A stretch of DNA of 64,000 nucleotides from Anaerolineaceae bacterium (GCA_020350285.1 CP070708.1:1960637-2024636), one strand, 5' to 3'; counted from the first letter of the stretch, positions 44,578 to 52,888 are shown. Program-made: numbers and translations. The notes: a model not told the origin generated them from the letters alone.

Positions 44578-45576
44578 TCATGCCTTTCCCAACACCATCG
44601 CCAACAAAGCCATCCGCACATAGAGACCGTATTCCATCTGACGGAAGTAAGCTGCGCGTGGATCGGAGTCGAGCTCTAAACTGATCTCTCCAACACGAGG
44701 CAGTGGATGCATGACAATCATTTCTTCTTTAGCCTCTTGAAGCGTCTCCGGACTGATCAAAAAAGCTCCCTTCGCTTTCTCATAGTCATTTAAATCTTCG
44801 AAACGCTCCTTCTGCACGCGTGTGACATATAAAACGTCCGTCTCCGCTAGAACCGGATCGAGGTTCGTGTACTCCTTCTGTGAGACGCCTTTGGCAGCAA
44901 GTTCCTCGATCAGGTCAGCAGGCATATGAAGGATATCAGGCGATACGTAATTCAACCTCACTACAAACAGGGACAGTAAGCGGGCCAATGAATGGACCGT
45001 ACGACCATACTTCAGATCACCTAGCATGGTCACCGTCAAGCCATCCACCCTCCCCAACTCCTCCTCAATCGTGAAGAGATCGAGCAATGCTTGGGTCGGA
45101 TGCTCACCAATACCATCTCCACCATTAATGATCGGTTTGCGAGCGTACTCTGCAGCAAGTTTTGCAGAACCGACCTCCGGATGCCTTATCACAATTACAT
45201 CAGCATAACATTCCAGCGTGCGGATGGTGTCGGGTAATGACTCGCCCTTAGCAACCGAAGAGTAGGTTACTTCGCTGATCGGTATCACACTTCCACCAAG
45301 ACGCTCCATTGCCGACAGAAAGGAGGACGAAGTGCGGGTGGAAGGTTCATAGAACAAGTTGGCTAGGATCTTCCCTTTAAGTAGGTCGAAGGTGCCGACC
45401 CGCTCTACCATGGCTCGCATCTCCTTGGCGACACCGAAGATGTATTCAAGATCATCCCGGGTGAACTGGGAGACGGAGATAATATCCTTGCCATAGAACG
45501 GGGCCTCCCGATGGTCACCGAGAGGAAGATGAGGGCTGTGTACGCGTCGTTCATTTGGGGGGACAAAAGCTGCCAT
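44578..45576 (-). CDS. pyrB: Aspartate carbamoyltransferase catalytic subunit
   Basis: 332 residues. Carbamoyl-phosphate site [12 protein letters not shown], aspartate site region (HPLPRVGEI), [14 protein letters not shown]. Forms carbamoyl-aspartate, the second pathway step. No regulatory pyrI subunit or carAB genes lie nearby. AGGAGG precedes the ATG. It lies nine bases after pyrC, in the same transcript. The N-terminal 25 residues ([17 protein letters not shown]) are an unusual extension before the common core. A palindrome repeat follows immediately at the stop codon. Confidence 0.95.
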   Translation of the reverse strand: MAAFVPPNERRVHSPHLPLGDHREAPFYGKDIISVSQFTRDDLEYIFGVAKEMRAMVERVGTFDLLKGKILANLFYEPSTRTSSSFLSAMERLGGSVIPISEVTYSSVAKGESLPDTIRTLECYADVIVIRHPEVGSAKLAAEYARKPIINGGDGIGEHPTQALLDLFTIEEELGRVDGLTVTMLGDLKYGRTVHSLARLLSLFVVRLNYVSPDILHMPADLIEELAAKGVSQKEYTNLDPVLAETDVLYVTRVQKERFEDLNDYEKAKGAFLISPETLQEAKEEMIVMHPLPRVGEISLELDSDPRAAYFRQMEYGLYVRMALLAMVLGKA

Positions 45577-45585
45577 AGATACCTC

Positions 45586-46662
45586 CTATTCGATCTTTTC
45601 GTGGATAGCAGGTGTTAAGTCTTTGCCATATCCAGGTGGGACTAGGACCTCGCCATCAGCGTAGGCCAGTCTGCTACGCAAGGTCACACGGCGTACCTGA
45701 CCCTGCAAACGCATACCCTCAAAGGGTGTCCAATCGCAGCGCGTGTGCATCTTTGTGGAGCGCACCTCCCAGACTGCGTCTTGATCGATCTCTATAAAAG
45801 TCTCGTGCTGCTCAGGCAATCCGTAGATTCGCCGCGGATTGGTGTGACTGCGTAAGATTAGGTCATCAATTGTCAACCGGTCTTCACTCACGGCGGTAAG
45901 CAGTAATCCTAACGCTGTTTCCAAACCAGGGAAGCCTGGAGGGGGATCCTCTCCGTCCTTTTCGGATCGGGTATGAGGAGCATGATCCGTCGCGAAACAA
46001 TCTACGATATCCAGATTAGCCCACAACGCGTCCCTATCTGCAGCGGTGGACAATCGCGGTCGCACCTCCCCCTTCCCCGCTCCCAATCGGGGGACGTCAT
46101 CTTCTGTCAGGAATAGGTGATGTGGCGTGACCTCGCAGGTCACGGGTAAACCGCTCTCCTTTGCTTTCCGAATGAGGGCAATCTCATCCTTGCGGCTGAC
46201 ATGGCAAACATGCAAGGATCGTTCATATAAAGTGGCGATGAGAAGCGCGGCGGCCAGACTGCGACCTTCAGCGTGGACCGCAAGAGGTCGATCAGAGGGC
46301 CAGTTGCCGATATGGTCTCGAAGCATAGCAAGACCCTCCAAGCGGAGTGGACCGTAAGTCTGATCGAGATACATTTTCAAACCACACGCTTGCGACGCAA
46401 GTTGTGAGACCGACGAGAGATTATCAGCACCCGCTCCGAGGAAGATGCCATAGTCACAACGCGCCTTGGATCTGGCCGCTTCTTGAGCCTGCCTCAAGCT
46501 GGGCTCATCAGTCAGGGGCGGTTGGGTATTGGGCATAGCCAACACAGCGGTGAAGCCCCCTGCGAGGGCCGCAGCAGTGCCGCTATCGAAGTCCTCCTTA
46601 TGGGTAGCGCCCGGTTCACGTAGATGGACGTGGGGGTCGATTAAACCAGGAAGACGTATCAC
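45586..46662 (-). CDS. pyrC: Dihydroorotase
   Basis: 358 residues from a GTG preceded by GAGGTG. Metal site DPHVHLRE and the Lys of GLKMYLDQTYG, HAEGR, TPHHL and ATDHAPH: the CAD-like type I group, in which the short start VIRLPGLIDPHVHL is normal. Closes carbamoyl-aspartate to dihydroorotate. A frame extending to 46776 would read through the two hairpins of the leader and is not believed. First structural gene of the pyr block; pyrB follows nine bases later. Confidence 0.92.
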   Translation of the reverse strand: MIRLPGLIDPHVHLREPGATHKEDFDSGTAAALAGGFTAVLAMPNTQPPLTDEPSLRQAQEAARSKARCDYGIFLGAGADNLSSVSQLASQACGLKMYLDQTYGPLRLEGLAMLRDHIGNWPSDRPLAVHAEGRSLAAALLIATLYERSLHVCHVSRKDEIALIRKAKESGLPVTCEVTPHHLFLTEDDVPRLGAGKGEVRPRLSTAADRDALWANLDIVDCFATDHAPHTRSEKDGEDPPPGFPGLETALGLLLTAVSEDRLTIDDLILRSHTNPRRIYGLPEQHETFIEIDQDAVWEVRSTKMHTRCDWTPFEGMRLQGQVRRVTLRSRLAYADGEVLVPPGYGKDLTPAIHEKIE

Positions 46663-46693
46663 CCTACACCTCGGCCTTGAGCCAACGCCAATT

Positions 46694-46719
46694 GACAAAA
46701 AAAGAGAGCCGAACGGCTC
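46694..46719 (-). terminator. Leader terminator ahead of pyrC (attenuator candidate)
   Basis: On the minus strand GAGCC-GTTC-GGCTC is followed by TCTTTTTTTG: a standard Rho-independent terminator placed between the promoter and pyrC, 32 bases ahead of its start. Such a position suggests that readthrough controls the operon. It might alternatively end an upstream transcript, but the nearest upstream gene is 320 bases away. Confidence 0.75.
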
Positions 46720-46740
46720 CGTTGAAGGTGGTGATAAAAC

Positions 46741-46772
46741 GCCCGCCGGGAGGTGTGAACCTCTGGGCGGGC
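46741..46772 (-). other. Conserved-looking hairpin in the pyr leader
   Basis: GCCCGCC pairs with GGCGGGC, and inside it GAGGT pairs with ACCTC around a four-base loop. A competing pairing exists: AACGCCC (46779-46785 complement) with GGGCGTT at 46738-46744. This may be the switch part of an attenuator ahead of the terminator at 46694. The inner CCAGAGG resembles part of a PyrR-binding loop but is not a full match, so no regulator is named. Confidence 0.55.
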
Positions 46773-46823
46773 ACATATGGGCGTTGAACCAAGTTTTCTA
46801 CCAGGCATAACACATTCTCAAAC

Positions 46824-46851
46824 ATTTTAGGACAAAGAAAACATCTGTCAA
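46824..46851 (-). promoter_or_regulatory. Sigma-70-type promoter of the pyr operon
   Basis: TTGACA, 16 bases, TAAAAT on the minus strand, about 160 bases ahead of the pyrC start. It is followed by the two-hairpin leader. Perfect -35 box and near-consensus -10 box. Confidence 0.65.
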
Positions 46852-46876
46852 GAGGCGCGAGGCTTAAAGAATTTAA

Positions 46877-47036
46877 AGGGATTTGGGATTAGGGATCAGG
46901 AACTGATGGGGCACCTAGTCGCATTGGCACTCAGGCACCAGGGCACCTGGGCTGATATTTCCTGATCCTGGAGAACCTATGTGCCGAAGTGCCCAAGCGC
47001 CTTACTTATCCCTACTCCCCGATCCCTGATCCCTAT
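46877..47036. repeat. 3'-end palindrome family, copy J (full length)
   Basis: Left arm GGGATTTGGGATTAGGG and ATCAGG, core CAGGCACCAGGGCACCTGGG facing TGTGCCGAAGTGCCC, right arm TATCCCTACTCCCC and GATCCCTGATCCC. It ends three bases from the stop of the DUF2812 gene (minus strand), again at a 3' end. Strongly similar to copy E. Confidence 0.88.
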
Positions 47037-47039
47037 CTT

Positions 47040-47573
47040 TCATCGTCTTCGAAGCTGATTTATGCGCATGAAAATTCGCACCACTGCATAAGCATAAAGA
47101 AGCAAAACGACCGCGCTAAATAACTTCATCACACCGAAAAAGGGGTATGCCATAGGATCCCCAATCCTGGTAAATAACACGATCATGATAGGAAGAAAGA
47201 GCATCAAATAACCGAGTAATCGCTGGTGTCTCTGGATCTTAGACTCGGGATCGGTGTAGATCTCGTTCATCCCCTCGGCTTCAGCCGGTTTGCGGAAGTA
47301 CTGCCAGCCCACAAGGGAGCCGAGGTGTTCCCAACCAGCATCCTGGAAGAGTTGTAAATACTCATCCATATCGATCTTGGACGTGGTGAAATCCAATCGG
47401 TAGACCACATCCCGTGGTTCCCCTCGAGTGAAGTTGTAAAATCCTGGCAACCCCAAAGAGAATAGGTGCCATCCCATTCTTGCCATCTCTCGCAGCCAGT
47501 CTTCCTCCTTATCATCTTGCCAGGCGAAAAATAACTTAAATTTTCGAAGCCTATTCTTGTCCATTGTGTTCAT
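47040..47573 (-). CDS. DUF2812 membrane protein
   Basis: 177 residues from an ATG; a TTG seven codons earlier would overlap the PadR gene and lacks a ribosome site. DUF2812 domain (KFKLFFAWQDDKEEDWLREMARMGWHL) then two hydrophobic segments near the C-terminus (LLGYLMLFLPIMIVLF, MKLFSAVVLLLYAYAVV). DUF2812 genes are usually found beside PadR regulators, as here, suggesting a repressor-controlled membrane-response unit. Function unknown. The stop abuts palindrome copy J. Confidence 0.85.
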   Translation of the reverse strand: MNTMDKNRLRKFKLFFAWQDDKEEDWLREMARMGWHLFSLGLPGFYNFTRGEPRDVVYRLDFTTSKIDMDEYLQLFQDAGWEHLGSLVGWQYFRKPAEAEGMNEIYTDPESKIQRHQRLLGYLMLFLPIMIVLFTRIGDPMAYPFFGVMKLFSAVVLLLYAYAVVRIFMRINQLRRR

Positions 47574-47586
47574 TTTTCCATCTCTT

Positions 47587-47916
47587 TCAGCCAAGTCTCG
47601 AAAGGAAATCCGATCCTAGCTTGGTCATGATCTGCAGCCTTTGGATCTGTCCTCGAAGCACCTGCATCCCTTTGGATGTTAAGGCGTATACCTTGCGGCG
47701 GTCCTCTTTCTTGACCATCCGGATCAAACCCTCCTCCTGAAGGGTTGAGAAGGCGCCGTAGAGCGTACCCGGGCCCACGTCAACCGTCCCCTCACTGGTC
47801 TTCTTAACCTTCTGCATCACTCCGTAGCCATGAAGAGGTTCGTCGAGCGCCAGCATGATGTAATAAGTTGCTTCGGTGAGTGGCAGATACTTCTGCATCT
47901 GTTTTTCTTCAGACAT
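47587..47916 (-). CDS. PadR-family transcriptional regulator
   Basis: 109 residues. Winged-helix domain: LTEATYYIMLALDEPLHGYGV and GPGTLYGAFSTLQEEGLIRM with DRRKVYALTSKG, the PadR pattern, with a short C-terminal helix for dimerisation. AAGGA eight bases upstream selects this ATG over one three codons earlier. The DUF2812 gene follows 13 bases later. The promoter (47977-48005) is embedded in palindromes that are natural autoregulation sites; PadR proteins often respond to toxic compounds. Confidence 0.92.
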   Translation of the reverse strand: MSEEKQMQKYLPLTEATYYIMLALDEPLHGYGVMQKVKKTSEGTVDVGPGTLYGAFSTLQEEGLIRMVKKEDRRKVYALTSKGMQVLRGQIQRLQIMTKLGSDFLSRLG

Positions 47917-47960
47917 GAGGTTCATCCTTATATATCATGTATCGTTATATCATTATCCGT

Positions 47961-47997
47961 TATATCGTATAACGATATATTAGCACACGATATATCG
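47961..47997 (-). promoter_or_regulatory. Candidate PadR operators over the padR promoter
   Basis: Two palindromes: TATATCG-TATAA-CGATATA at 47961-47979, and CGATATATCG at 47988-47997, the second in the promoter spacer and the first overlapping the -10 box. Further AT-rich half-sites lie toward the gene (ATCGTTATATCATTAT). This fits autorepression by the PadR protein. Confidence 0.6.
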
Positions 47998-48005
47998 GTT
48001 GTCAA
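47977..48005 (-). promoter_or_regulatory. Promoter of the PadR/DUF2812 operon
   Basis: TTGACA, 17 bases, TAATAT on the minus strand, about 60 bases before the PadR start. The boxes and spacing are near ideal. Confidence 0.75.
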
Positions 48006-48023
48006 TATAGTTTTTTGGGGAAA

Positions 48024-48195
48024 AGGGATAAGGGATTTGGGATTAGGGGATCAGGGATTAGGGGACACAAGGCACTGTGGCACGTTGGCACTAGGGCGCC
48101 TGGGCGTCGCTAAGATCAGGAATGATCACCCAGGTGCCTAAGTGCCAAAGGAACTTGGTGCCCCGTCCATGCCTGATCCCTAATCCCCGATCCCT
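48024..48195. repeat. 3'-end palindrome family, copy K (full length)
   Basis: Left arm GGGATTAGGGGATCAGGG and ATTAGGGG, core TTGGCACTAGGGCGCCTGGG facing CCCAGGTGCCTAAGTGCC, right arm CCTGATCCCTAATCCCC and GATCCC. It ends five bases from the stop of the following nuclease gene and lies 18 bases upstream of the padR -35 box. Confidence 0.85.
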
Positions 48196-48200
48196 GGATA

Positions 48201-48881
48201 TTACCACCCGCTATCCCGTGATTGCTCTCGATAGTGGCAATATCCACATTCCGGGCCTGGTGATGGAGGTTCCAATAACTCCAGAATCGACAGAATCTGG
48301 TCAATGAAACCCAAGAACTCCCCCTCATCCTTGGGGATTTCCAACCAACTCACATCCCCGATGTAGGCCACTTGATCGTCCCGATGGCGATCCATAGCAG
48401 TCGGCTCTACACAAAGCAAACCCAATGTAGTTATTGGACTCAACCTAAATCTACGTGGGGCGGGATGTTCCAATGCGTAAGCATATGCATGGAGTTGGCG
48501 GCTGTAGAAAGGTACATGCTTGGGAGTAGGCTCAGTTGTCTTAAAATCCACAACGCCGTAGGTGGAATCGACAAATTCGACGACCGTGTCGAACTTCCCA
48601 AGGATGAAGCAACTTGAGTCGTGGTTCGGCAATTCGATAGGTTGAGATTTCACCCACTTATCACCAAACTTGACCACACCATCAGGCAGATCGGGTGAGA
48701 TCTCGGCAGTCGATCTGCCTTCAAAATAGGCCTGCATCAAACGGTCAATACGGGTGAAGATCCTGGGAAAGGGAGCCGCTGGGCGTTTAAACCCGTGGAC
48801 GACCTTGAGATAAAAGCATCTACGACACTCACTCCAGAGAAATGTCAAGTCCGATGGGCTGAGTTTCCACAAGTTTGACAT
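48201..48881 (-). CDS. PD-(D/E)XK nuclease, RecB/Cas4-like
   Basis: 226 residues from an ATG with GGGAGG upstream. Nuclease core: Asp98, then VVDFKTTEP giving Asp112 and Lys114, and the motif YSRQLHAYAYALE (Q-x3-Y, as in RecB and Cas4). Cysteine pairs C19-x-x-C22 near the N-terminus and C212-x-x-C215 near the C-terminus could hold an Fe-S cluster as in Cas4 and AddB, though the usual 1+3 arrangement is 2+2 here. No helicase domain and no CRISPR array. It follows a THEP1-type NTPase gene by 53 bases on the same strand. Confidence 0.8.
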   Translation of the reverse strand: MSNLWKLSPSDLTFLWSECRRCFYLKVVHGFKRPAAPFPRIFTRIDRLMQAYFEGRSTAEISPDLPDGVVKFGDKWVKSQPIELPNHDSSCFILGKFDTVVEFVDSTYGVVDFKTTEPTPKHVPFYSRQLHAYAYALEHPAPRRFRLSPITTLGLLCVEPTAMDRHRDDQVAYIGDVSWLEIPKDEGEFLGFIDQILSILELLEPPSPGPECGYCHYREQSRDSGW

Positions 48882-48934
48882 CTGGCTCCCTCCCGTATTG
48901 TCTGATGACCAAGATCGGACAAGTTCCAATACGA

Positions 48935-49495
48935 TTACGGTTGTTCCCTCATGTTTGTATCCCCCATCTCGGATCGGCTCGCCCTCTGGAGCCAATCCAC
49001 GATGTCTGCTTGAACCTGCTCGCGATTTGTCCGATCGATCTCGATCACGTGGACGTCTGGATGTCTCTTGATCGCATCCGTGAAATCCGTTCTACGCTTG
49101 ACGATCGATCCCAATACGGCCACATCGCTTTCAAGCACCTGCATCACGACCTCTCGGAACTTCTTGGATCGCAACTCCATCGGCCCGATTTCATCGATGA
49201 CGACGATATCCTTATCGGCCATCGCACGCGTCAAGCAGTCAACCGCGATCCCATCCATGACAGAAAGGTCCACCCCATATTTGCCAACGCGCGGGGCTCC
49301 ACGGATTCGGACGTGAGCCAACACACCACTTCGCCCGTCTAATGTAATCAACGCGAATCCGGTCCGTCTCCCGCCCTCACGTATCTCCTCAGTGTAGAAC
49401 CCTCCTGCGTCACCTGAGAATTGAGAGAGGATCTTTTGGATAGCCGTCGTCTTTCCTGATCCAGGCGAACCGGTCAGGAGAAAGACCCGCTTCAT
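48935..49495 (-). CDS. THEP1-like nucleoside-triphosphatase
   Basis: 186 residues. Walker A LLTGSPGSGKTT, the family motif FYTEEIREGGRRTGFALITLD-like, Walker B VVIDEIGPMEL. This is the THEP1/DUF265 family of NTPases found mostly in archaea and thermophiles; it hydrolyses NTPs in vitro and its cell role is unclear. AGGAGG precedes the ATG. The RecB-like nuclease gene starts 53 bases downstream and may act with it. Confidence 0.88.
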   Translation of the reverse strand: MKRVFLLTGSPGSGKTTAIQKILSQFSGDAGGFYTEEIREGGRRTGFALITLDGRSGVLAHVRIRGAPRVGKYGVDLSVMDGIAVDCLTRAMADKDIVVIDEIGPMELRSKKFREVVMQVLESDVAVLGSIVKRRTDFTDAIKRHPDVHVIEIDRTNREQVQADIVDWLQRASRSEMGDTNMREQP

Positions 49496-49689
49496 GTAGC
49501 CTCCTGTTCAAGCCTGCTAAGATGACAACAAGAACGCTATGGTCATAATTTCTTGCCCATTCAGTATCGTTATTGACCTGGTTATCCAGTAGGTCAGGCT
49601 CCCACGCCTGACCGTCGGTTGCCACCTCTACTGAAATATCATACCGTTGCGAAGAATAATCATTTTTAAATAACGATGGGACTCTCCTT

Positions 49690-49807
49690 ATGTCATCCTG
49701 AGCCCTTCGGCTACGCTCAGGACAGGCTCCGCGAAGGATCCCTATGATGATCCTTTTTTATTTCAAAATATCACAGGGATTCTTCGCGCCTTACGGCGCT
49801 CAGAATA
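49690..49807. repeat. Hairpin repeat, GTCATCCTGAGC family
   Basis: Left arm GTCATCCTGAGCCCTTCGG to GGATCCCTATGATGATCC; right arm ACAGGGATTCTTCGCGCC to GCGCTCAGAATAAC, with an A/T-rich loop. The innermost part matches the copy at 24-127. It opens the 560-base gap 49496-50056, which holds three hairpin repeats and no gene. Confidence 0.75.
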
Positions 49808-49823
49808 ACAACCTCCCTCAAAC

Positions 49824-49907
49824 TGTCATTGCGAGGAGCCCGTAAGGGCGACGAAGCAATCTTTTGGTTGAGGAGATTGCTTCGCGCCTCCGGCGCTCGC
49901 AATGACA
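49824..49907. repeat. Hairpin repeat, GTCATTGCGAGG family
   Basis: TGTCATTGCGAGGAGCCC and GACGAAGCAATCT face AGATTGCTTCGCGCC and GGCGCTCGCAATGACA, a very regular hairpin. This type (TGTCATTGCGAG ... CTCGCAATGACA) is seen in many unrelated bacterial genomes. Confidence 0.85.
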
Positions 49908-49917
49908 AGTAGAAACG

Positions 49918-50001
49918 TGTCATCCTAAGCTGGTCGAAGGATCACTATCGTACACACCCTTCAATAGGTTATATCCTGAGCTTGTCGATGGGCTCAGGGT
50001 G
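49918..50001. repeat. Partial hairpin repeats, CATCCTAAGC / CTGAGCTTGTCGA
   Basis: GTGTCATCCTAAGCTGGTCGAAGGATC is followed within 50 bases by CCTGAGCTTGTCGATGGGCTCAGG, both fragments of the same repeat style, with CCTGAGC facing GCTCAGG. They close the gap before the 5-FCL-like gene. Confidence 0.6.
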
Positions 50002-50056
50002 CTTTTTCGCCCTTATGATTCAGATCTTGGTTGACAGCACCACAGCAGCAAATACC

Positions 50057-50770
50057 CTACGGCCTCAACTGCTGGAGAATGGGGATGGTCGAGATCTTAT
50101 CTTCAGTAAGCAAGTGCCAGTAGATACCTCCCGGTCTGGGAATCGAGTGATCTGTCTCGACCACCTCGTCCGGTGTGATCAAGATGTCCACAGGGATATC
50201 ATGCTCCAGCATAGGAATGGGTTCATCCAGGATTTGAAGCGGATGGACTGTAGTGACAACAGGGGTCTTCTGACTGATAAGATTAAAAGCCCATCCCAGG
50301 GCATATTCCAGATCCGAATATCCCCCACCCTTGCCGACACGTTCTCCCCTCCTATTCACGGCTACGGAGCCAGCGACGATCAAGTCCACGGGCTGCATTT
50401 CAGAGAACTTCACCAACCTTCCTAAGCGAAACGCGCCCTTGATCGTCCCCGCTCGACGAAGATCATCTCCTTCGAGCCGCTGGGGATCCAATTCGATGAA
50501 GCAGCGCCGGTCACGTAACCGGGGCACGGCCATATAGACTACCTTACCTGCGCGCAACGCTCGTTCGCGCACCGGTCTTTGGGGAGAATCGGGGTTGCAC
50601 TTCAGGACCTGTGCGTTCCGCCATACCCCTAACTTCGCCAACCTATTGGCGGCACCTTCCGCCCCATGGAAATTTGGGATTCGTCCTTGTGCTCCGGGGG
50701 ATCGCGCCACACCGGCTCGCGTCATCGATTGCCAAACTTGCTGGCGGATATCCTGCTTGTCCCTTTCCAT
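50057..50770 (-). CDS. 5-formyltetrahydrofolate cyclo-ligase family protein
   Basis: 237 residues. The C-terminal glycine-rich VGKGGGYSDLEYAL is the binding motif of the 5-FCL (MTHFS) family, with ALRAGKVVYMAVPRLRDRRCF earlier. It is closer in layout to the divergent MTHFS-like proteins of archaea and Chloroflexota than to the bacterial YgfA group, so the true substrate is uncertain. Start ATG is weakly supported; a TTG four codons earlier is possible. It stands alone, between repeat hairpins and the FAD oxidoreductase gene. Confidence 0.75.
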   Translation of the reverse strand: MERDKQDIRQQVWQSMTRAGVARSPGAQGRIPNFHGAEGAANRLAKLGVWRNAQVLKCNPDSPQRPVRERALRAGKVVYMAVPRLRDRRCFIELDPQRLEGDDLRRAGTIKGAFRLGRLVKFSEMQPVDLIVAGSVAVNRRGERVGKGGGYSDLEYALGWAFNLISQKTPVVTTVHPLQILDEPIPMLEHDIPVDILITPDEVVETDHSIPRPGGIYWHLLTEDKISTIPILQQLRP

Positions 50771-50906
50771 TTCGCCATTCAATCTTCAAATTTGATGCAG
50801 TGCAGATGATGATCATCCACGTTCAGGAATGTCCAAGGTTCTACTTCACCCTCAGGTCAATGGACGCTATGTGATCTAGGGATGTGTTAATCCCGCCGCC
50901 GTCAGC

Positions 50907-52247
50907 CTACCGCCTGGGCATACGTCGCTCGTAGATCCAATCCTCTACCCGTAAGTATCCGCGGATCCCCTGCGCTAGGACAATACGTAAAGGTTCTGGC
51001 GGCCAAGGGATTACCGTGCGATTGATAAAGGGACACTCCAGCAGGTCGCTCTCACGCTCGAGCAGCAGGTCCCGTATTGTCTGAGCGTTAAGATGGCTTG
51101 TGGACACACCATGCCCGATGCATCCCAAACTATACACGGTACGTTTATCGCCAAGGTAACCCAAAGCGGGTGTCAGATCGAGAGTGACCGAGAACGGCCC
51201 TCCCCAGCGGTGGGTAACCTTGGCACCCTTAAAGGAGGGAAACAGCAACGCCATATGATCTTCTAAATGCCTCCAGGCCGATTCACTATCATCTGCGTTG
51301 AGGTCGTTCGCGTAGGTTAACCCAACAGGGCCCCCACCAATGATCAATCGATTGTCTGGCGTGATACGGTAGTAGTGGATCAGGTTGCGTGCGTCTTCTA
51401 CCCCTTCACGACCACCCCAACCCACAGGCTCAAGCTGCTCAGGGGTAAGCGGCTCGGTAGCGATCATGTAGGTAAAAGCCGGCACCTGTTTGCGCCTGAG
51501 GTGTGGGAAGAGATGGGAGTAAGCATTCGTGGCAAATACAATTTTCTCGGCTTTTACCATTCCACCGGGAGTCCTCAAACTGAAGCTTGAGTTGGATGTG
51601 ATCTCCATCACCGGTGTGTTTTCGTAGACCGCAGCTCCTGATCGCATGGCCAGTTGTTTTTCCTCGCGCACAAGTTTCGCAGGATTTATCAATACCAAGC
51701 GCGGCTCCCACATCGCACCTAGGTACAGTGGAGAATTGACCCTTTCTCTCACCTCATCGCGATCGATCCAATAGATGCCATCAAAACCTAAGGATTGCAT
51801 CAACTCAATATCATGACGGATGCGCTTCACATAGCCCGATGTTGTCGCGGCACGCAAAAAACCTGGTCGACTGTAATCACAGTCTAGGTTTTCGCGCTGG
51901 ATGAGCTCGGTCATACTATCCACTGCGCGTTCCATATAAGCATGCGCTTCCTTGAGGAACTGCTTCCCGCGCAGCATCGCTGTGACACCGAAACCAAGGC
52001 CGATCACCGTCATACCGAATGATCCATTCCGTCCACTGGAACCGTATCCGATCGACTTGGCCTCTAGGACGGCTACCCGGAGAGTGGGCTCGACTCGCAA
52101 CAACTCATAAGCTGTTACCAACCCAGTGTATCCTCCACCAATAATGGAAATATCGACGGTCACCTCGCCCTTTAAGGACTCCTCCGGTTCATATTCACCA
52201 TACGTATCCAGCCATAACACATTCGGGGGATCAGGTAAAGCGATCAT
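50907..52247 (-). CDS. DAO-family FAD-dependent oxidoreductase
   Basis: 446 residues. Rossmann motif [17 protein letters not shown] near residue 33, [12 protein letters not shown]-like [13 protein letters not shown], and the C-terminal [17 protein letters not shown] typical of glycine/D-amino-acid or gamma-glutamylputrescine oxidase relatives. It would oxidise an amine or amino acid in the cytoplasm with FAD. The substrate is not determined. GGAGGAGGAG precedes the ATG. No membrane partner gene is adjacent. Confidence 0.85.
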   Translation of the reverse strand: MIALPDPPNVLWLDTYGEYEPEESLKGEVTVDISIIGGGYTGLVTAYELLRVEPTLRVAVLEAKSIGYGSSGRNGSFGMTVIGLGFGVTAMLRGKQFLKEAHAYMERAVDSMTELIQRENLDCDYSRPGFLRAATTSGYVKRIRHDIELMQSLGFDGIYWIDRDEVRERVNSPLYLGAMWEPRLVLINPAKLVREEKQLAMRSGAAVYENTPVMEITSNSSFSLRTPGGMVKAEKIVFATNAYSHLFPHLRRKQVPAFTYMIATEPLTPEQLEPVGWGGREGVEDARNLIHYYRITPDNRLIIGGGPVGLTYANDLNADDSESAWRHLEDHMALLFPSFKGAKVTHRWGGPFSVTLDLTPALGYLGDKRTVYSLGCIGHGVSTSHLNAQTIRDLLLERESDLLECPFINRTVIPWPPEPLRIVLAQGIRGYLRVEDWIYERRMPRR

Positions 52248-52450
52248 GGATCTCCTCCTCCCAACTACTGTCTATCGCGGTAGCACAAAAATCCTTTTAG
52301 ATTGTCATCAACTTGAGTTCTAATCTCTAACTCTTCGACAGCTTCACCTCGACCTGCTATGCGGTATGCAAGCCGAGTTAATGGGGATGAACAGGACGGA
52401 CCCTCCGATAACCCTCAGAACAAGCTTTACGATGGATCATCTCATCCAGA

Positions 52451-52786
52451 TCAGGCCTGAGCTGCCTCCATCGCGGCTTTTGCCTCTTCCTTCTTATATC
52501 CAATCAATTTCATCAGGTCGTTGACACCTTTGGTCCCTCCGGTTATGAAAAGGGTTGTCAGGATTACGTCGATCCATGGGAAGCGCGTGATCCCGAAAGG
52601 GGCCAAGATACGCAACCCAAGAACGAGGGTCAAAACTAATCCAGCGATAAAAGCCACAACGCTTAGCATCCATTCCTTGTGCGGTTTGATCACCGCATCC
52701 AAGATGGGGTCAAGCAATTCGATGAGTTGTTGGATTGCGAAGCTGGCAATAAGAATCGGTGCCAGGGCTTCAATTAACTGATTCAT
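52451..52786 (-). CDS. Small membrane protein, unknown (holin-like layout)
   Basis: 111 residues, three hydrophobic segments (about 5-25, 42-63, 73-87) and a short charged tail. The ending GTKGVNDLMKLIG resembles a G-S/T-K-G-x-x-D-L motif seen in some phage-type small membrane proteins, but no phage genes are around, so I give no function. GAGGAGG precedes the ATG. Lies 103 bases after mutS2 start side, same strand as mutS2 downstream. Confidence 0.65.
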   Translation of the reverse strand: MNQLIEALAPILIASFAIQQLIELLDPILDAVIKPHKEWMLSVVAFIAGLVLTLVLGLRILAPFGITRFPWIDVILTTLFITGGTKGVNDLMKLIGYKKEEAKAAMEAAQA

Positions 52787-52888
52787 CTCTCCTCCTCTAA
52801 GGGTGGGGCTCCGGCATCTTTTGGTTCTACTCTACATGAAGATTTTGGATTGATACATACGCCCACGATTGTGAGCGATTTTCACGAA

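Noticed and set aside
46663-46776. N-terminal extension of pyrC
   Set aside because: It would translate through two hairpins including a T-run terminator, has no ribosome site, and the family start fits GTG at 46662.
13367-48195. Reading of the GGGATYAGGG palindromes as a CRISPR array or telomere-like repeat
   Set aside because: Copies are scattered kilobases apart with no regular spacers, and are palindromic and gene-end linked, unlike arrays or linear-end repeats.
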